Shown here: positions 25,312-37,139 of the stretch, piece after piece | Position numbering within the stretch: the stretch's first letter is position 1 | Layout of the letters: each line of letters opens with the position of its first letter | Assembly: GCA_010094045.1 (NCBI GenBank) | Contig: ML986626.1 | Location: 243,570 to 307,569, forward strand | Origin: Lojkania enalia | Lineage: Eukaryota > Ascomycota > Dothideomycetes > Pleosporales | Reading direction: 5' to 3' | DNA: 64,000 nucleotides | Translations under genes and position numbers: made by a program | The notes under the pieces: generated by a model | The model's database searches: none | Told to the model about the DNA's origin: nothing | The model's input: the letters and a program-made list of their open reading frames with translations, nothing else

Positions 25312-26212
25312 GCGCTCCTATGAGGAAGGGGGGAGTGAGCATGTGTTATAGGACTTGTTTATCCGCCCATACCGAGCCCTGGGCTTTGGAAGTGGCTTCA
25401 CGATACGACGGGAGACGATGATAGCGCAAATAGACGTATATTTTCTGGAAGACAGGGGCGGAAGACGTTTGTGAACGGTCTGGCAGTCGGTATCTACGAC
25501 AATCATGTTTTGGGAGCGATGAATAGCGGGCAGGGTATGTCTCCAAAGATAGCCCACATCGGGATATGAGTGGAGGATCTTCCACACAGCTCGTTCTGAG
25601 GCTGTTTGAAAACTTAATGAGTATGCCCGAATCCACTAGCAGCTTTCAAATGCACGGCTTACTACTATTTTTAAACAACAAGCTTTTGAAGAGATACTTT
25701 TCCGTGAGGAATACTGAATGTGTAGCAGATCACTGCTCGAATAGAAGCATCCAGAGAAAATTGGAAAGCTCGCGGAAGATAATATCTTAAACTGACCGTA
25801 TTCAACATACTATACAATATTTCACATACTTGGGGACATCAGGCATTACAGACACCCCTAAGTGCCCGCAACACAACCGCGGTCCGAATGCGACCATTTT
25901 ACGATCTGAAGGATCTCCACTGGCACGTTTCTATGCCTTCAAACGCTCTTTTCCTTGACCTCACGCCACTCTCAACCCTATTTCAGCCCTTCGTTGGCGA
26001 TTGACCACCTCCATGCCCGAACAGCTAGCGCATGACCTCGTCCTTCAAAAAGACCTTATTGGGCCGGACCGGGCCCGTTAACAGCGGAGTGGAGACCCAA
26101 CCCACCATCGCCCGCTCACAGCGCGAAACGATATGGAACAGAGTGGAGTAGTATAGCCACATCTTCATTTCTGAACCCCATGCAGACTCTTTCACCATCG
26201 CTCACAAAGAAA
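25312..26212. other. Intergenic region, nothing recognised
   Basis: Between convergent ubc13 and the small gene at 26213. Only short frames occur, none with a recognisable product. The part next to 26213 is presumably that gene's 3' UTR. Confidence 0.5.
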
Positions 26213-26537
26213 CTACATCATCGCGATGCCACTATCCCTCTTCTTCCTCGCATACATCTGCGTGAAGTCGGTTTCTAGTTCGGTGAATTGAGCGTTGCTG
26301 GGATACGGGTCTGCGGGGGCTGGATGGCGGCATGTGTTAGATGCCTAGATGTATTGTCAGCCTAACGGCCAAAATCCAAGACACAGAAATTCTTCAACAA
26401 GGAAAAAGAAGGGGTGAAGAACGTACGGCACATATCGAGGTCTCGGGGTTCGAGCGACTTCGAGCCTCGGCAGCTCGCGCTTCGTAGTAGTATGTTACGC
26501 GGAGGAGATCGTGGATAGTGAGGTAGGTCGTCGACAT
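26213..26537 (-). CDS. Small two-exon protein of 80 residues, unknown function
   Basis: I do not recognise the family. Exon 1 is 26537-26427 (37 codons) and exon 2 is 26344-26213 (43 codons plus TAG), with an 82-bp intron (donor GTACGT, acceptor ATCTAG) in phase 0. The product begins MSTTYLTIHDLLRVTYYYEA, with a helical, Tyr-rich N-terminus and a region rich in Ala, Arg and Glu. It continues with ETSICAASNTCRHPAPADPY, holding two Cys spaced like a small zinc-binding or disulfide site, and ends ARKKRDSGIAMM. No signal peptide or membrane helix is evident. Good splice signals and sensible composition on both sides argue that it is real; without the splice neither half exceeds 45 codons. It could be a conserved small fungal protein, but this needs homologues. 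Confidence 0.6.
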
Positions 26538-28310
26538 GCTTTCTGGAGTTCTCTCAGCTTTCGAGATTTGCGGCGATTCTTGGTCGATGTCGAGACGACG
26601 AGGCCGGACTGTTCAGCAAATTTACCTTCTTTCTGACAACGCCTCCTTCTAAAATATTATCTCCAAAGGTAATATGTAGTCCCCCCTTAGTGCTTTATCC
26701 AATCAGAGCCTCTCAAATACAAATCTTCTGTAATCAGAGCCACACCATAAATTCACAAAACTGTCGATGCGATCCAAAGCAAAGATATAAGGCAAGGTAA
26801 ACCCGCCTATATACACGTTCCTCACTTCTCAGCCACCGTCATCCCCATACACTCAGCAGCGCACACGCGTTTCACAATGTAGAGGCGCCAATCCCCGGAC
26901 ACGGCGGCACCGGTACTTCCCACCCTCTTTCTCCGACCATCCGTGCGCACCATCTCAGCGCCCCGTTGACCATACGTCCGCCATGTCCGGGTGGCATCTC
27001 CGATTAGGCTCCTGCGACTATGTCTAGCGCCGCGTCATTCTTATGACTGTTTTGGTTGCCTATGGTGATCGGTACGTGATGAGTATTCTTGGTTTATTGG
27101 GGATTGGGTGGACGGTGCGAGGCTGAGGTCGGAGTCGGTGATAGACGGGAATAAGAAAATGCCGAAGGAGCGCATAATTACGGGAAGACCGAAAGTTGGG
27201 TAGAAAAGCGAAAGCGAGGCGACGGCATAGACCGAATGACTCGCAAGGCGAGAGAACTCAGGTCCATCCAAGCATTAGGGGTGGAATGGCAAGCACCTGA
27301 CCTCCGACTTCCTTAACCTCCAAAATAGACAATAGTTGTATATATATAGATATATACATCATCCGCACAACTGCTATATATTACGAAAGTAGAATAACTC
27401 TACCATACCACAGCAAGTACCCACACAAAAAAACAGCCCTACATCACTATCCTCACATCTGCCGTACTTTAAATTAAACCCGTAGCTACTAACAAAACTA
27501 GCAAAACAGAGAGGTACTTGCCATTCTACCCCTAATGCTTGGGTGGCTGGGAGTTGCTTGTTCCGGAACAGACACCCCCAGCTAATGATTCTGGTTGTGG
27601 TCCCTCATTCGTTTCGCTTCACTTCGCCAGGCTCAAGGCAGAAATTCAGCTTAAGTTAAATGGGGATTTACAGGTGCTGTTCGCTTATGGCCATCACCCG
27701 GCTACTAGACCACCGGTACGCTGCTTACTCGAGAGAAGCGGTTCCGATGGCGTTACTTTGAATGTGATATGACAGATGAAATTTTTTATTTATATAGATA
27801 TATAGCGGTTTGGGTTTGGAAATGGGAAGTATGTGCTGGGTATCAATGGTTAAGATTGTTAGTTTGGGGTATCTTTTGTAGCTAGGTTTGCTACTATGAT
27901 GGTGTTTATATTCTTGTTTCGGTTATACTATCCGTACAGAAAAGGGTGTTCAGTTAATAACCCTCAATTCCTCTATATCATTCACTCTACTGCAGCCCAA
28001 AAAGATCAGGATCCTACCATGAGAAATGGAGTCTCAAATCGGTAAAAGACATACCTCAAGAAATACCGGTTATACAACACAGCAAGCACATCAATCACTG
28101 CACAATAAAATCTTCAACTAGACCTTTCCTTACATTTCCGCTTGCTAAAAAAAAGTTTTGCCGCCATCATATATCAAGACACAGCGAGCCTACATGCGGG
28201 CCGTGGAGACGCAGTAAGAGCTCCGTGCTTCTACCTCGCATGCAGACATAGCTGTTATACGCCCCCAATATTGGCTAACGTGTTCTTATGCAACGCCGCC
28301 TATTGTTTCT
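26538..28310. other. AT-rich intergenic region, nothing recognised
   Basis: About 1.8 kb upstream of the small gene and downstream of the kinase pseudogene. It contains TATATAGATATATA stretches (27335-27360, 27790-27805) and short frames on both strands (for example 27041-27271) without recognisable products. Confidence 0.5.
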
Positions 28311-29447
28311 TCAGAAGCTCCCTCGCGTATAGCCGTGGACTTGGGCCTGGACTGAGCTGGAATGAGAACATAGGTGGACTGCGATACACTTAGGCCGAGA
28401 CTGTTTCTCGAGCATGATCCTAGCCCTCCCTTCGACTCCCTGCGCCGCGCGCTGTGTACTGCGAACTTTGATCTCGCGCTCGGCGACGTGAAGAACCCAC
28501 TTTGCAAGATCCTTGGACGAGAAGCGTTTCTTGACGTCTTCCTGGATGCACACAGAGTACCACGAATTGAGTGTGCTGCTGTACTTCAGCACGGTGCTAT
28601 CCCTTCTAATACCATACTCGCGAATCTACGTCGACGGGTCTACGTTCAGAGCTCGGAAGCGGAAGTTGCGGTAACCGCGGATCTTGTCGTCGGGACAGCC
28701 TACCATGTGTTTGTTGGCTCTGGTGAACGATTTTCTCGACTGGACAGGATGAATGCCGTAGACATTGAACTGAAGCGTTGCGCCCAGCGCCCATATGTCG
28801 ACTGCCGGAGTCACTCCTCTTCTCCTTTCGCTGCGCGGTGGTGTGTACTCTGGGGTGCCTCGAAAGCTATGCTTTGGACCGGTAGCAGAGTACTCGACTG
28901 AACGCGAGAAGTCGCCAATCTTGAAGTTGGGGAGAGCAGGGTCTTGTTCGCCGCTGTGCTCCGGTCTGGAAACCAGAATATTCGCCGGTTTTAGGTTTGC
29001 ATGGCAAAGTGTCAGGCCGAGGCGGTTGTGAATGAAATCAAGCCCTTTAATTATATCAGCAAATAATTTCCAAACGCTCCCCTCAGGGATAGATCCATAC
29101 GTCTCCTAGAGCATCCTCTGATAATCGTGGACGTCACCGAGCCCACGGTATTCTAGAAAAATTGCTGGCCCGTATGGGATGAAGGCGTATTCCCATCTGA
29201 ACATCATCAGGATCTGATCGCAATCTTTCATAATAATAGTCATGATTCGGATCTCCGCCTGAATTTCCTTCCGGTATCTATCAGAACCCTTCGCCGGCAT
29301 CTTGACAGCAACTTGCTTTTGCACATTTCTACGGTGGTAGTAAGCCATTGCCCTATCGTTGCTACCACATCCGAAGACAGACCCTTCAACGTAATTTTGC
29401 TTAAGGTGCTCATACGTCATGAATGCATCTCTCGCTGGCATAGACAT
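28311..29447 (-). pseudogene. Serine/threonine protein-kinase-like pseudogene
   Basis: A single minus-strand frame of 378 sense codons plus two internal TAG stops, at 29106-29108 and 28626-28628, starts at ATG 29447 (MSMPARDAF). Kinase features run in order: a degraded glycine loop (GSVFGCGSND), VAVKMPAK with the ATP-binding Lys, an αC-like EIQAEIRIM, FLEYRGLGDVHDY, and IIKGLDFIHN. The catalytic loop reads CHANLKPANIL in place of HRDLKPEN, so the catalytic Asp is lost. The DFG motif reads GDFS, and the APE region reads GTPEYTPP. VDIWALGATL follows. The frame is continuous over both stops and no usable intron removes them. CAG to TAG changes would explain both stops and fit C-to-T mutation. 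It is probably a dead pseudokinase copy. Confidence 0.8.
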
Positions 29448-30155
29448 TTTTAAAGGCTTTTCTTGAAAAAATAAAAATAAAAATAAAAATAAAAATATAT
29501 AAATATAATATTAAACGTTACTCCGTTATTGTGAATGCAATAGACGGCCAGGATGCAAACGACTAAAGACTAAATAGCAGATTCGTGATTGCCCACAATG
29601 TGCCTAGCAAGTTTGGTATTTCAATGCTCATTGTTCCCATGTCTGAAAAGATTCCGTATATGCAACAAAAAGTTGAACAACGCAAGGGTGCTCGAACACT
29701 GTTCCAGACGGAGCCGAGTTGAATTACTGCAAGCTTCTCGTAGCTCCCACAATACACAATGCAGTATACTTGCCGCTGAGTTAGTGATGATATAAACATA
29801 TATGATGAAGCGGATTCATAGGTATATAGGTAGTATGGCATTACGTAATCACAATATGAAAGAAAGTCTATCCTGAGCGGAATGTGGACGGGATGGGTGA
29901 CGCTCGCTTTGTTAAGATGTGAGCTCTAGACATACCAGCATCGTAGTTATTAGTACATAGTGAGAAATGAAACCATCTTTGAAATAAACAAACTCACGTG
30001 CTCTCTACAGTACCTCTGAGTGATAATCGTACAATTCGTAACCTATCTATTCATTGAACATTGAACCCAACGTACTTTTGTGTCACAAGAAAAGAACAAA
30101 AAGGAAAAAGCTGCAGAGCCATCTCTCTGTATCCCTCCAAAATTCATAAAATCAC
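29448..30155. other. AT-rich intergenic region
   Basis: Between the kinase pseudogene's 5' end and the 3' end of the argininosuccinate lyase gene. It has a hexanucleotide microsatellite and short frames only; no gene was seen. Confidence 0.5.
29466..29497. repeat. (TAAAAA)n microsatellite
   Basis: About five AAAAAT units lie just upstream of the kinase pseudogene start and continue into AT-rich sequence. Confidence 0.85.
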
Positions 30156-31632
30156 CTAATCCTCTGCTATCGTCTTATTCAACATCTCAATCTGCTGCCT
30201 GACAGCACTCTTGCTAGTCCCACCCATCGCATCTTTCAACTCAACCGCCCGTTCATAATCCAGACACTCCACGACATCATCGCCCAGCCTCGAATCAATA
30301 CCCTTCAGCTGCTCCAAACTCAGCTTATCCATTGGCACACCCTCATTTTCCGCTAACGCGACGACTCGGCCCGAGATGTGATGGCCTTCGCGGAACGGCA
30401 CGCCTTTCCTAACGAGGTAGTCTGCGAACTCGGTGGCCAGCATTTCCGGCGCGAGAGCTGCGAGCATCTTCTCCGGGTTGATTGTCAGTGTGGACAAGAC
30501 GCCCGTGGCAATCTGAATAGAGTCGCCCAGCGTCTTGATGTGGTCGATCAGCGGTTCGACTGACTCCTGGAGATCCTTGTTGTACGTTGTCGGCAGGCCC
30601 TTAATAGTACAATATAGACCCGCCATGTGACCAAACGCACGACCAGACTTTCCGCGGAGTAGCTCCAAGGAATCTGCATTCTTCTTCTGCGGCATGAGAG
30701 ATGAGCCTGTGGAATAAGCGTCTGCTAGCCTGACGAATCCGAACTCTAAGCTCGAGTAGATGATCAAGTCTTCCGCCCACCGCGAAATCTTCATCATGAA
30801 ACTAGAACCCCATTGTAGTGTCTCGAACACAAAGTCACGGTCTGCAACCGCGTTCATGGAATTGTATAAGAGTCCGTCGAAGCCCAATTCCTTCGCCATC
30901 GCCTCGCGATCGATCTTGAAGGGATTGCCAGCCAGCGCACCGCAGCCGAGCGGTGATCGATTGACACGCTTAATGACTTCTCGGAGCCGCTCTAGTTCGA
31001 GGGAGAACGCGGTTGCATGGGAAAGCAGCCAGTGGGACCAGCGAACCGGCTGCGCCTTCTGAAGATGCGTGTATCCCGGCATCAGGACATCGATCTCTGC
31101 TTCTGCCCTCTGCACCGACGTCTTGATCAATGTCATCAGCCACTTCTCGATCTGCCTTAGCTCCTCTCTCAACCACAACCGCATGTCTGTCACGACCTGC
31201 TCGTTCCTACTTCTACCAGTGTGCAATTTGCCGCCGATTTCCTTCCCGATTATCTCACTCAGCCGTCTCTCATTCGCGGTATGAATGTCCTCATCGTTTG
31301 GTTTAATCTCGAACTCATTTTGCGCCCATTCCTGCTTGACCTGTTCCAGTCCTTCCTCAATCGCATTGAATTCGTCCTGAGTCAAAACTCCATTGTTGAA
31401 ATTAGCACGAGCGAAAGCGATGCTGCCAGCGATATCTTGCGCGTAGAAGATGCGGTCGTAAGGGAGCGAGGCGTTGTACTGTTCCATAATAGGGTCGAGG
31501 CCCTCTATCATCATAGTCAGCTTCTCACTAGTTGCAAGCATTTATAAGGCTCAATTGAGTTATTGAAGACCACTTACGGGTGAATCGACCTCCCCAGAGC
31601 ATATTCTCTGCTACCTTCTTTGTGGACGCCAT
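30156..31632 (-). CDS. ARG4: Argininosuccinate lyase
   Basis: Cytosolic enzyme that splits argininosuccinate into arginine and fumarate, the last step of arginine synthesis. Exons are 31632-31578 and 31504-30156 with a 73-bp intron (donor GTAAGT); product 467 residues, the normal size. The start MASTKKVAENMLWGGRFT joins across the intron to QGLDPIMEQYNASLPYDR. Motifs visible are FYAQDIAGSIAFARA, the substrate-binding KLHTGRSRNEQVVTDMRL, GYTHLQKAQPVRWSHWLLS, and the fumarase/aspartase-superfamily signature GSSLMPQKKNAD. The chosen ATG is the only one giving the conserved WGGRF N-terminus. The tail KSAVRQQIEMLNKTI is typical. No anomalies were seen. Confidence 0.97.
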
Positions 31633-32215
31633 GGCTGATGTTACAAAATTTGCGGAGAGGGTGTGGATAGGATATAAGCTTGCGTGACTCTTCACATGGT
31701 TTTCAGGAAAAATATGGGAGCTGGGGTCGCATGCAATGCACGGACGTTTGTGGCTGGTACGTGGCGCATGCCGCCCGAAATCGGACACCGTCCCGTCACT
31801 ATTCGAATGTAGGGACGAAGCGAAGATTTAAGAGTGCAATGCTAAATGTAGATATATGTATTTATAAGTAGCAGTCAATGCACATCAGAGCTGGTTATGA
31901 AAGTAGGTTCTCATAGGCTATTTATTCGTGTAGTATCGGGGTATCTAAGACAATGCAACCATCTCTCAAGAATGCATCCCCCTTATCAGGTCTCATACAC
32001 CACCTCCATCGATCAAGGAAAAATATCGTCGAGTCATGAGGGCAATTATAGGCAAGAAAATTCCCCCCGTATCGTACACTTGTCCCGTGCTCATCCCCTC
32101 ACTCAGAGACGCACGGTCGTTCCACCAACCCCGTGATGTACGTACGGACCGCGCCGTCCAAATCGTTGTCCTAGAGGGTGCAGCTCAGCATCGCACATCT
32201 CTAGCAAAGTCTAGA
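31633..32215. other. Intergenic region upstream of ARG4
   Basis: A 583-bp spacer that should carry the ARG4 promoter and the 3' end of the small gene at 32216. I saw no certain Gcn4/CpcA-type TGACTC site; TGACTC-like bases occur near 31686 (cgtgactcttc), but a single short match is weak. Confidence 0.4.
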
Positions 32216-32520
32216 CTAGACTCTACTAGTGTGCGTCGTTCTGGCCCGCATTCCACGCCTCCTAGATCCGCCGCGTCCGCAGGTGAGGCATGAGATGATG
32301 ATGTCGAAGAGGGCAACGATGGCGTTGATGACGGCAGTACAGGCAGCTCCTATCGCGTGCACGATAGCCATAATGCAATTACCAATGGTGCGGAGGATGG
32401 ATTGGACCTATCATTACTATTAGTATCATACAGCCACATCAAACATCCGAAGCCCTTTTGCCTTTCGTAGGTGACATAGATGCAGCGGTGAGAACTTACG
32501 CAAGATACGACGGCACCCAT
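32216..32520 (-). CDS. Small hydrophobic protein (70 residues) with N-terminal acylation-like motif
   Basis: Two exons: 32520-32500 encodes only MGAVVSC, and 32407-32216 encodes the rest; the 92-bp intron is in phase 0 (donor GTAAGT). The sequence after the intron is VQSILRTIGNCIMAIVHAIG and continues as a long Ala/Ile-rich hydrophobic helix to FDIIISCLTCGRGG, then a basic tail (SRRRGMRARTT). Gly2 with a Ser at position 6 and Cys7 resembles an N-myristoylation plus palmitoylation signal, and the Cys pair in SCLTCG could also be acylated. I recognise the pattern as a widespread, uncharacterised small fungal membrane protein, but have no function for it. The tiny first exon explains why ordinary ORF calling would miss it. 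Confidence 0.75.
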
Positions 32521-34212
32521 TTTGATAGATGGAGGATTCTTCGCCTGGTTGGTAGGGATTCAGTGTAGGAGGCTTGGAGTAGAAGATGCTCTCTTCGGAT
32601 TCTTGGGTGGTTGGTTGGTTGCGGGAATGTAGTTGTGGTTTTGATGTAGCAAATAGTTCTCCTCTACGGCAGTTCCTCACTTATAAACACCACTCACCTT
32701 CCCTCTTCACCTTACGTCACTAGTTGTCAACAAGCATACACAGGGCGCCTGCCAATCTAATCCAATTTCTGATTCCCATGCCTCACCACACGGGCTTTGC
32801 TGGGCCTAATCATGTAAAACCTGCTCATATCCTGACGTCCCCAGCGCTTCACCCAAGCAAGGAACATCCCAGCACTTTTCCCAATTTGTACACATATCGT
32901 CAATCCCTTCTCTTTCTGTCGTTAACACGTGCGCGTTTGCACGCTTTCGCATTCACGCGCCACAATCTTAAATCTCCAACTGTCGTCATTCTATCCGACC
33001 ACTGGCTGTATCCCTTCCCAAACCAGCAACAATCACCAACAACATGTGGCTGGAACCTCTCACGATCTCGATCAGAGTCACCCGCGTCCACTTTCATCGA
33101 CAATATATGCCGCTAGATACAGTAATCCGGAGATGAAGGAAAGTAGACAGAAGTGCCGTGACAAGAGTGATGTACACTCGCAACGCGTTTGCATTGTGTT
33201 ATCGTACCTATCAATCAGCTGTTCGGTCACACTTCTATTGCATCCAAGACCTCATCAGGATAATCCGCACCCTAGGGAAGAATGACGTCGCTCTGTCGTA
33301 CCCTCTCTCAGGCCTGCACTAATGCTTCACATGGCAATAATCTTTATCCTCCACAACCATCGAATCATTATATCGAATTGAGACCCAACATTTCGGCGTC
33401 AACCATTTTAACATCTTCGAAATGACGTCGCGAGGCTTTCGTCTTGTGAAAGGTTTGATAAGCTGTGGCCCAAGCGCGTGGTGCGCCACAAAGACAAGGA
33501 TGCAAACAAGGAATTGCGATCTGTCGTGAGACTACAGAAATGCCATGCCGTCACGATGTGAAAATGCTAGAGGCTTCCATCAGCAGCTCACAGATATGAC
33601 TCGGCTACAAGCCTAATAATTCGAGTTGGGAAGGTGCTGATGTGACATAAAATCTCTTAGCTAGATAGTGATTGTTTTATAGAGATAAGAGTCGCACGGT
33701 CAATGAAGCGCATTCAGAAGCCTTTCAGGAGCCTTTCAGAAAGATGTTGGGGATGCTGAAGCAGCCAGCAATTCATTCATTCATACAATATAATACAGCA
33801 TTACCATACCGTCCCATGTAGTCGTATTTATATTATACAATTGACCGAGTAACATCCTATGGCTATCCATCTCATACTATGCTAATTCTGTTCAACTCAA
33901 AAATCTCTAGCGCCGAACGACATCCGCTGGGGAAGTCTAATGCAAATGCGTCTAATGCAGTCGTGAAGGTAATAGAAAAGGAATGCAGATGGCCTTCATT
34001 TGGGCCGAGAGTGTAGCGAATGCGCTTGGCCATGCTGAATGCTGATGAATGCTGACAGAAATGCTCCACTTAGCGATAAACGCCGGGGCGGGAAAAGTGG
34101 TAAAGAATCGCTCTCGATTTGGCTTTCGTTGCTCGAATCATTACTTCATTACGTTGCTTGAACGCTGGTCTGGATGAGGAGTATGAAGAAATCAATTAAA
34201 CTTAGCCTCTGC
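32521..34212. other. Intergenic region, nothing recognised
   Basis: About 1.7 kb between the promoter of the small protein gene and the 3' end of the Flc-like gene. Frames at 32724-33116 and 32929-33285 overlap each other with no domain. There is a short ATTC repeat near 33770. Confidence 0.5.
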
Positions 34213-37139
34213 TCAAGTAGATGCGTTGGGATTGGTATTGGCCTTGGCATTCCTTGTCTGCAGTAATGGTGGGATCTCATTCTCGCTCACGAGAGTCTGC
34301 AACTGAGGCCTTGGCTTCATTTGCGAGCCCTTACTCCTTGATCGCGAAAATGGCGCCGGACTCGAGCTTTGGCTCATATCGACAGGTAACATGACCGGTG
34401 TAATGGGGCAGTTGGACACATTGTCGCTGCTTCCTGTGAATTGGTTATACACACTTCCACTGAGAGTACGGCTCCTGCCTTCGGGGAGCGCAGGAGAGCC
34501 ATAGGTGCTACGTCTGTGTTCATTTCCGAAATGCTCGTTAAAGTCACGAGAACTCCAGCTCGCACGGTGGACTCGAGCGCCATATGGTAGACTTGTGGTG
34601 GACATCTGAGAGCGGATACTGGCAGCTCTACTAACAGCTCTAGCCCTCCCAGTTGGTACATCGCCGACGATGTCTTTTTTATGAGATGAGAACGACAGTT
34701 GTGACGGGTTAGCTCCAGCATAGATCTCAGATATGAACTCGGCATCCTCATCCTCGATCTTAGCTACCCTCTTGATGGAGTTGACTGAAAAGTACGGCCC
34801 CTGAGGAGTTTCCGGCTGTGGTGGAGGTGGTGGTGGGGTCGGAACGTCCTTTTCCTTTTTGTCCATATGCTTGAAATACTTCTCACGAATAGGAGCCCAT
34901 CTCTTCGGCCTAAACTCTTCACGGTTCCGCGTTACTGACATGTAACTGGATATCGCTCCAATTATGACGGCTATGAGGACGATGATAGTAAGAACCCCCT
35001 GGATGACAATAATAACAACGCCAATGACAGTCGCAGGAATCCGTTGAAGATTAAATCGTATGTCGAATGCCGCCGAGAGGCCGATGGTAACAACTTTACT
35101 GAATCCTAGAAGATAGACGACAATTAAGTTCAAGCGCTGGCCTTCGAAGGGCCGCATGATAATGATACCAACGAATGCGATAAGCTCGACTGCGAGGAGA
35201 CCGAACACCTGCGTTATAGGCGACCCTGAAGCACCCGCTAGGAAACAAGCTCTTACGAACTCGTAGATGAGCCAAACGACAAAGAACCACCAGCGAGTCC
35301 TTCGGAAGCGGGAGGCAAGCCAACCAAACTTCTTAGTAAAACCTTCATCGTCATGAATCGATTTCTTCGTCCCGACAACGGAGTGAACCTTCCACCACGG
35401 AATTGAGCCAGCATAGACCTTGTCTTCCGAACGTGGTCCTTTACTCGATCGTGAGAATCCAAACCACGGGATGACTTTCAATACTTTTTTCTTCTCCATA
35501 TTTAGCCGATCAGGCTCCGTCACATAGTTGCCAACCTTATGTCTATAGAAGCAAGCATAGTATGCAAGCCCGCCTATGCCGATGAGCATGATCAAGAATA
35601 CGATAGCTGCTATCGCCACAGGCCCCGGAGATGACAAGTAGGCAAACTGGAAAAGAGAAAGGAAAACCATTGAGAAGAATCCAATGAAGAGGGTGCGGAG
35701 AATGGCAAGGGCGGTGAATCCAAGGTAGTTAGCACGGAAAAAAGCTAAACGATCGTCCTTGATGACTTTGCTCCTGCTAAGGCCGTCTAATATGAACTTG
35801 AAGGCGGCGACTGAGAAAGCCACAATAGCGATCAGTACCAAGAACCAAAGGAACCCTGTCATGAATGCATTCGAAGCAGGAATATTCTCTGGGGCGAGGG
35901 TTCCAGCGAATCCAGAATAATTCCCTGGCAGTGGGAGGCCCGGCTTGACTGGCTGTCCGTACCAAGCGAATCCGTCAGCTGCATCCGCGAGTTCCCGTTT
36001 CGCGAGAGTACGCTCGAGATATCTAGCAACCCGATTGTACTTACTTCTTTTCATCAGACCAGGGATATTCAGTGCCTTTGGAAATACGTTGCGCTTGTAA
36101 ATCTGGTGAATATCATATCCTCCTCCAAGATAAGGATTCGCAACACCGACTCCGGCCGCACCCACAGCCGATGTGTTACCTTTGTTAGACCCAATAAAGT
36201 TGTTAATCGTGTTCTGCATACTCTCAGCGTAAATCATGCCTCCAGTCCAGGCATAATTGCTCCAGAATGCTACGAGGACGCTTGGCCAGTTCATAGAAAG
36301 TGCCCCAGTAAAAAAGATATGTTGCCATACCGAGAACACAACAAAAACAGAGAGCGAGTGTGCGTAATGCTTGCGCATAACCGTTACATTATCACCGTAA
36401 ATAGCCGTAGCGAAGGACGATATGATGGCAATGACGGTAAATACGCCCAGGATACTGCCAACGGCTGCGGGATGTGAGAATGTAGCACCGTTGGTGACAA
36501 TCGCGGAGAAACATCCAATCTCAGATTGCGTGGAGTTGGCAAAAATACGTAGGATGGCTTCACCTTCAAAGTCAGGTATGCTTAGGGCAATCGGGGGAAT
36601 GCCGGCGACGTCATTCTGGCTGATGGGAATAATTCCACTAGCCTCAATTGGAGTGCCAGCTTCTATAGGACAGGCGCTGTCCTATGTTAGCACGATAATA
36701 AAGCAAGGCAATTATTCCGCACCTATAGATGTTGGCGTTGCACGGATTGAAGGTCAAATCAAACCGAGACTCGCCGTAAGCAAAAACGCCAATGTACACT
36801 AGTCATCCGTCAGCCCAGACCCAGAATTGACTATGTCAGGCATTGCATACTCATGATCGATTCATTCTTGAGAGCGGTGTCCCCTGCAAGGTGAAAGAGC
36901 ACCGTCATGTTGTCCTTGTAGTACGCAGCATCGAATCGTGTCACATTGATGCTGCTACTGCCCATGCAGTCTCCGAAATCGCCAGTGTAGAGCGATGGAC
37001 GTCGATTATCCTTCACATACACCCGCTTTCCATCGACATTGGCGACAACATATCCGTCTAGAGCGAGCGCGGAACCGAGGAACGAGTGAAGAACCAGCGC
37101 AAGCGTGAAAAGGGACCGGAAAGACAGTGAGAAATTCAT
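34213..37139 (-). CDS. Flavin-carrier / TRP-like ion channel family membrane protein (Flc type)
   Basis: Fungal Flc/TRP-like membrane protein; relatives act in ER FAD or heme transport, calcium homeostasis and cell-wall integrity (family knowledge). Exons are 37139-36851, 36798-36723 and 36676-34213; introns are 52 and 46 bp with consistent phases; product about 942 residues. A signal peptide is clear (FTLALVLHSFLGSALA). An extracellular ML-like lipid-binding domain follows with conserved Cys (DFGDCMGSSSINVTRFDA, LTFNPCNANIYSACPIE, GCFSAIVTNGATFSHPAA). About nine or ten membrane segments then run from GSILGVFTVIAIIS to the segment before SVTRNREEFRPKRWAP. The cytosolic tail is Ser/Arg/Pro-rich with a PPPPPP stretch and is longer than in yeast Flc proteins. 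The start ATG gives the signal peptide directly. Confidence 0.9.
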
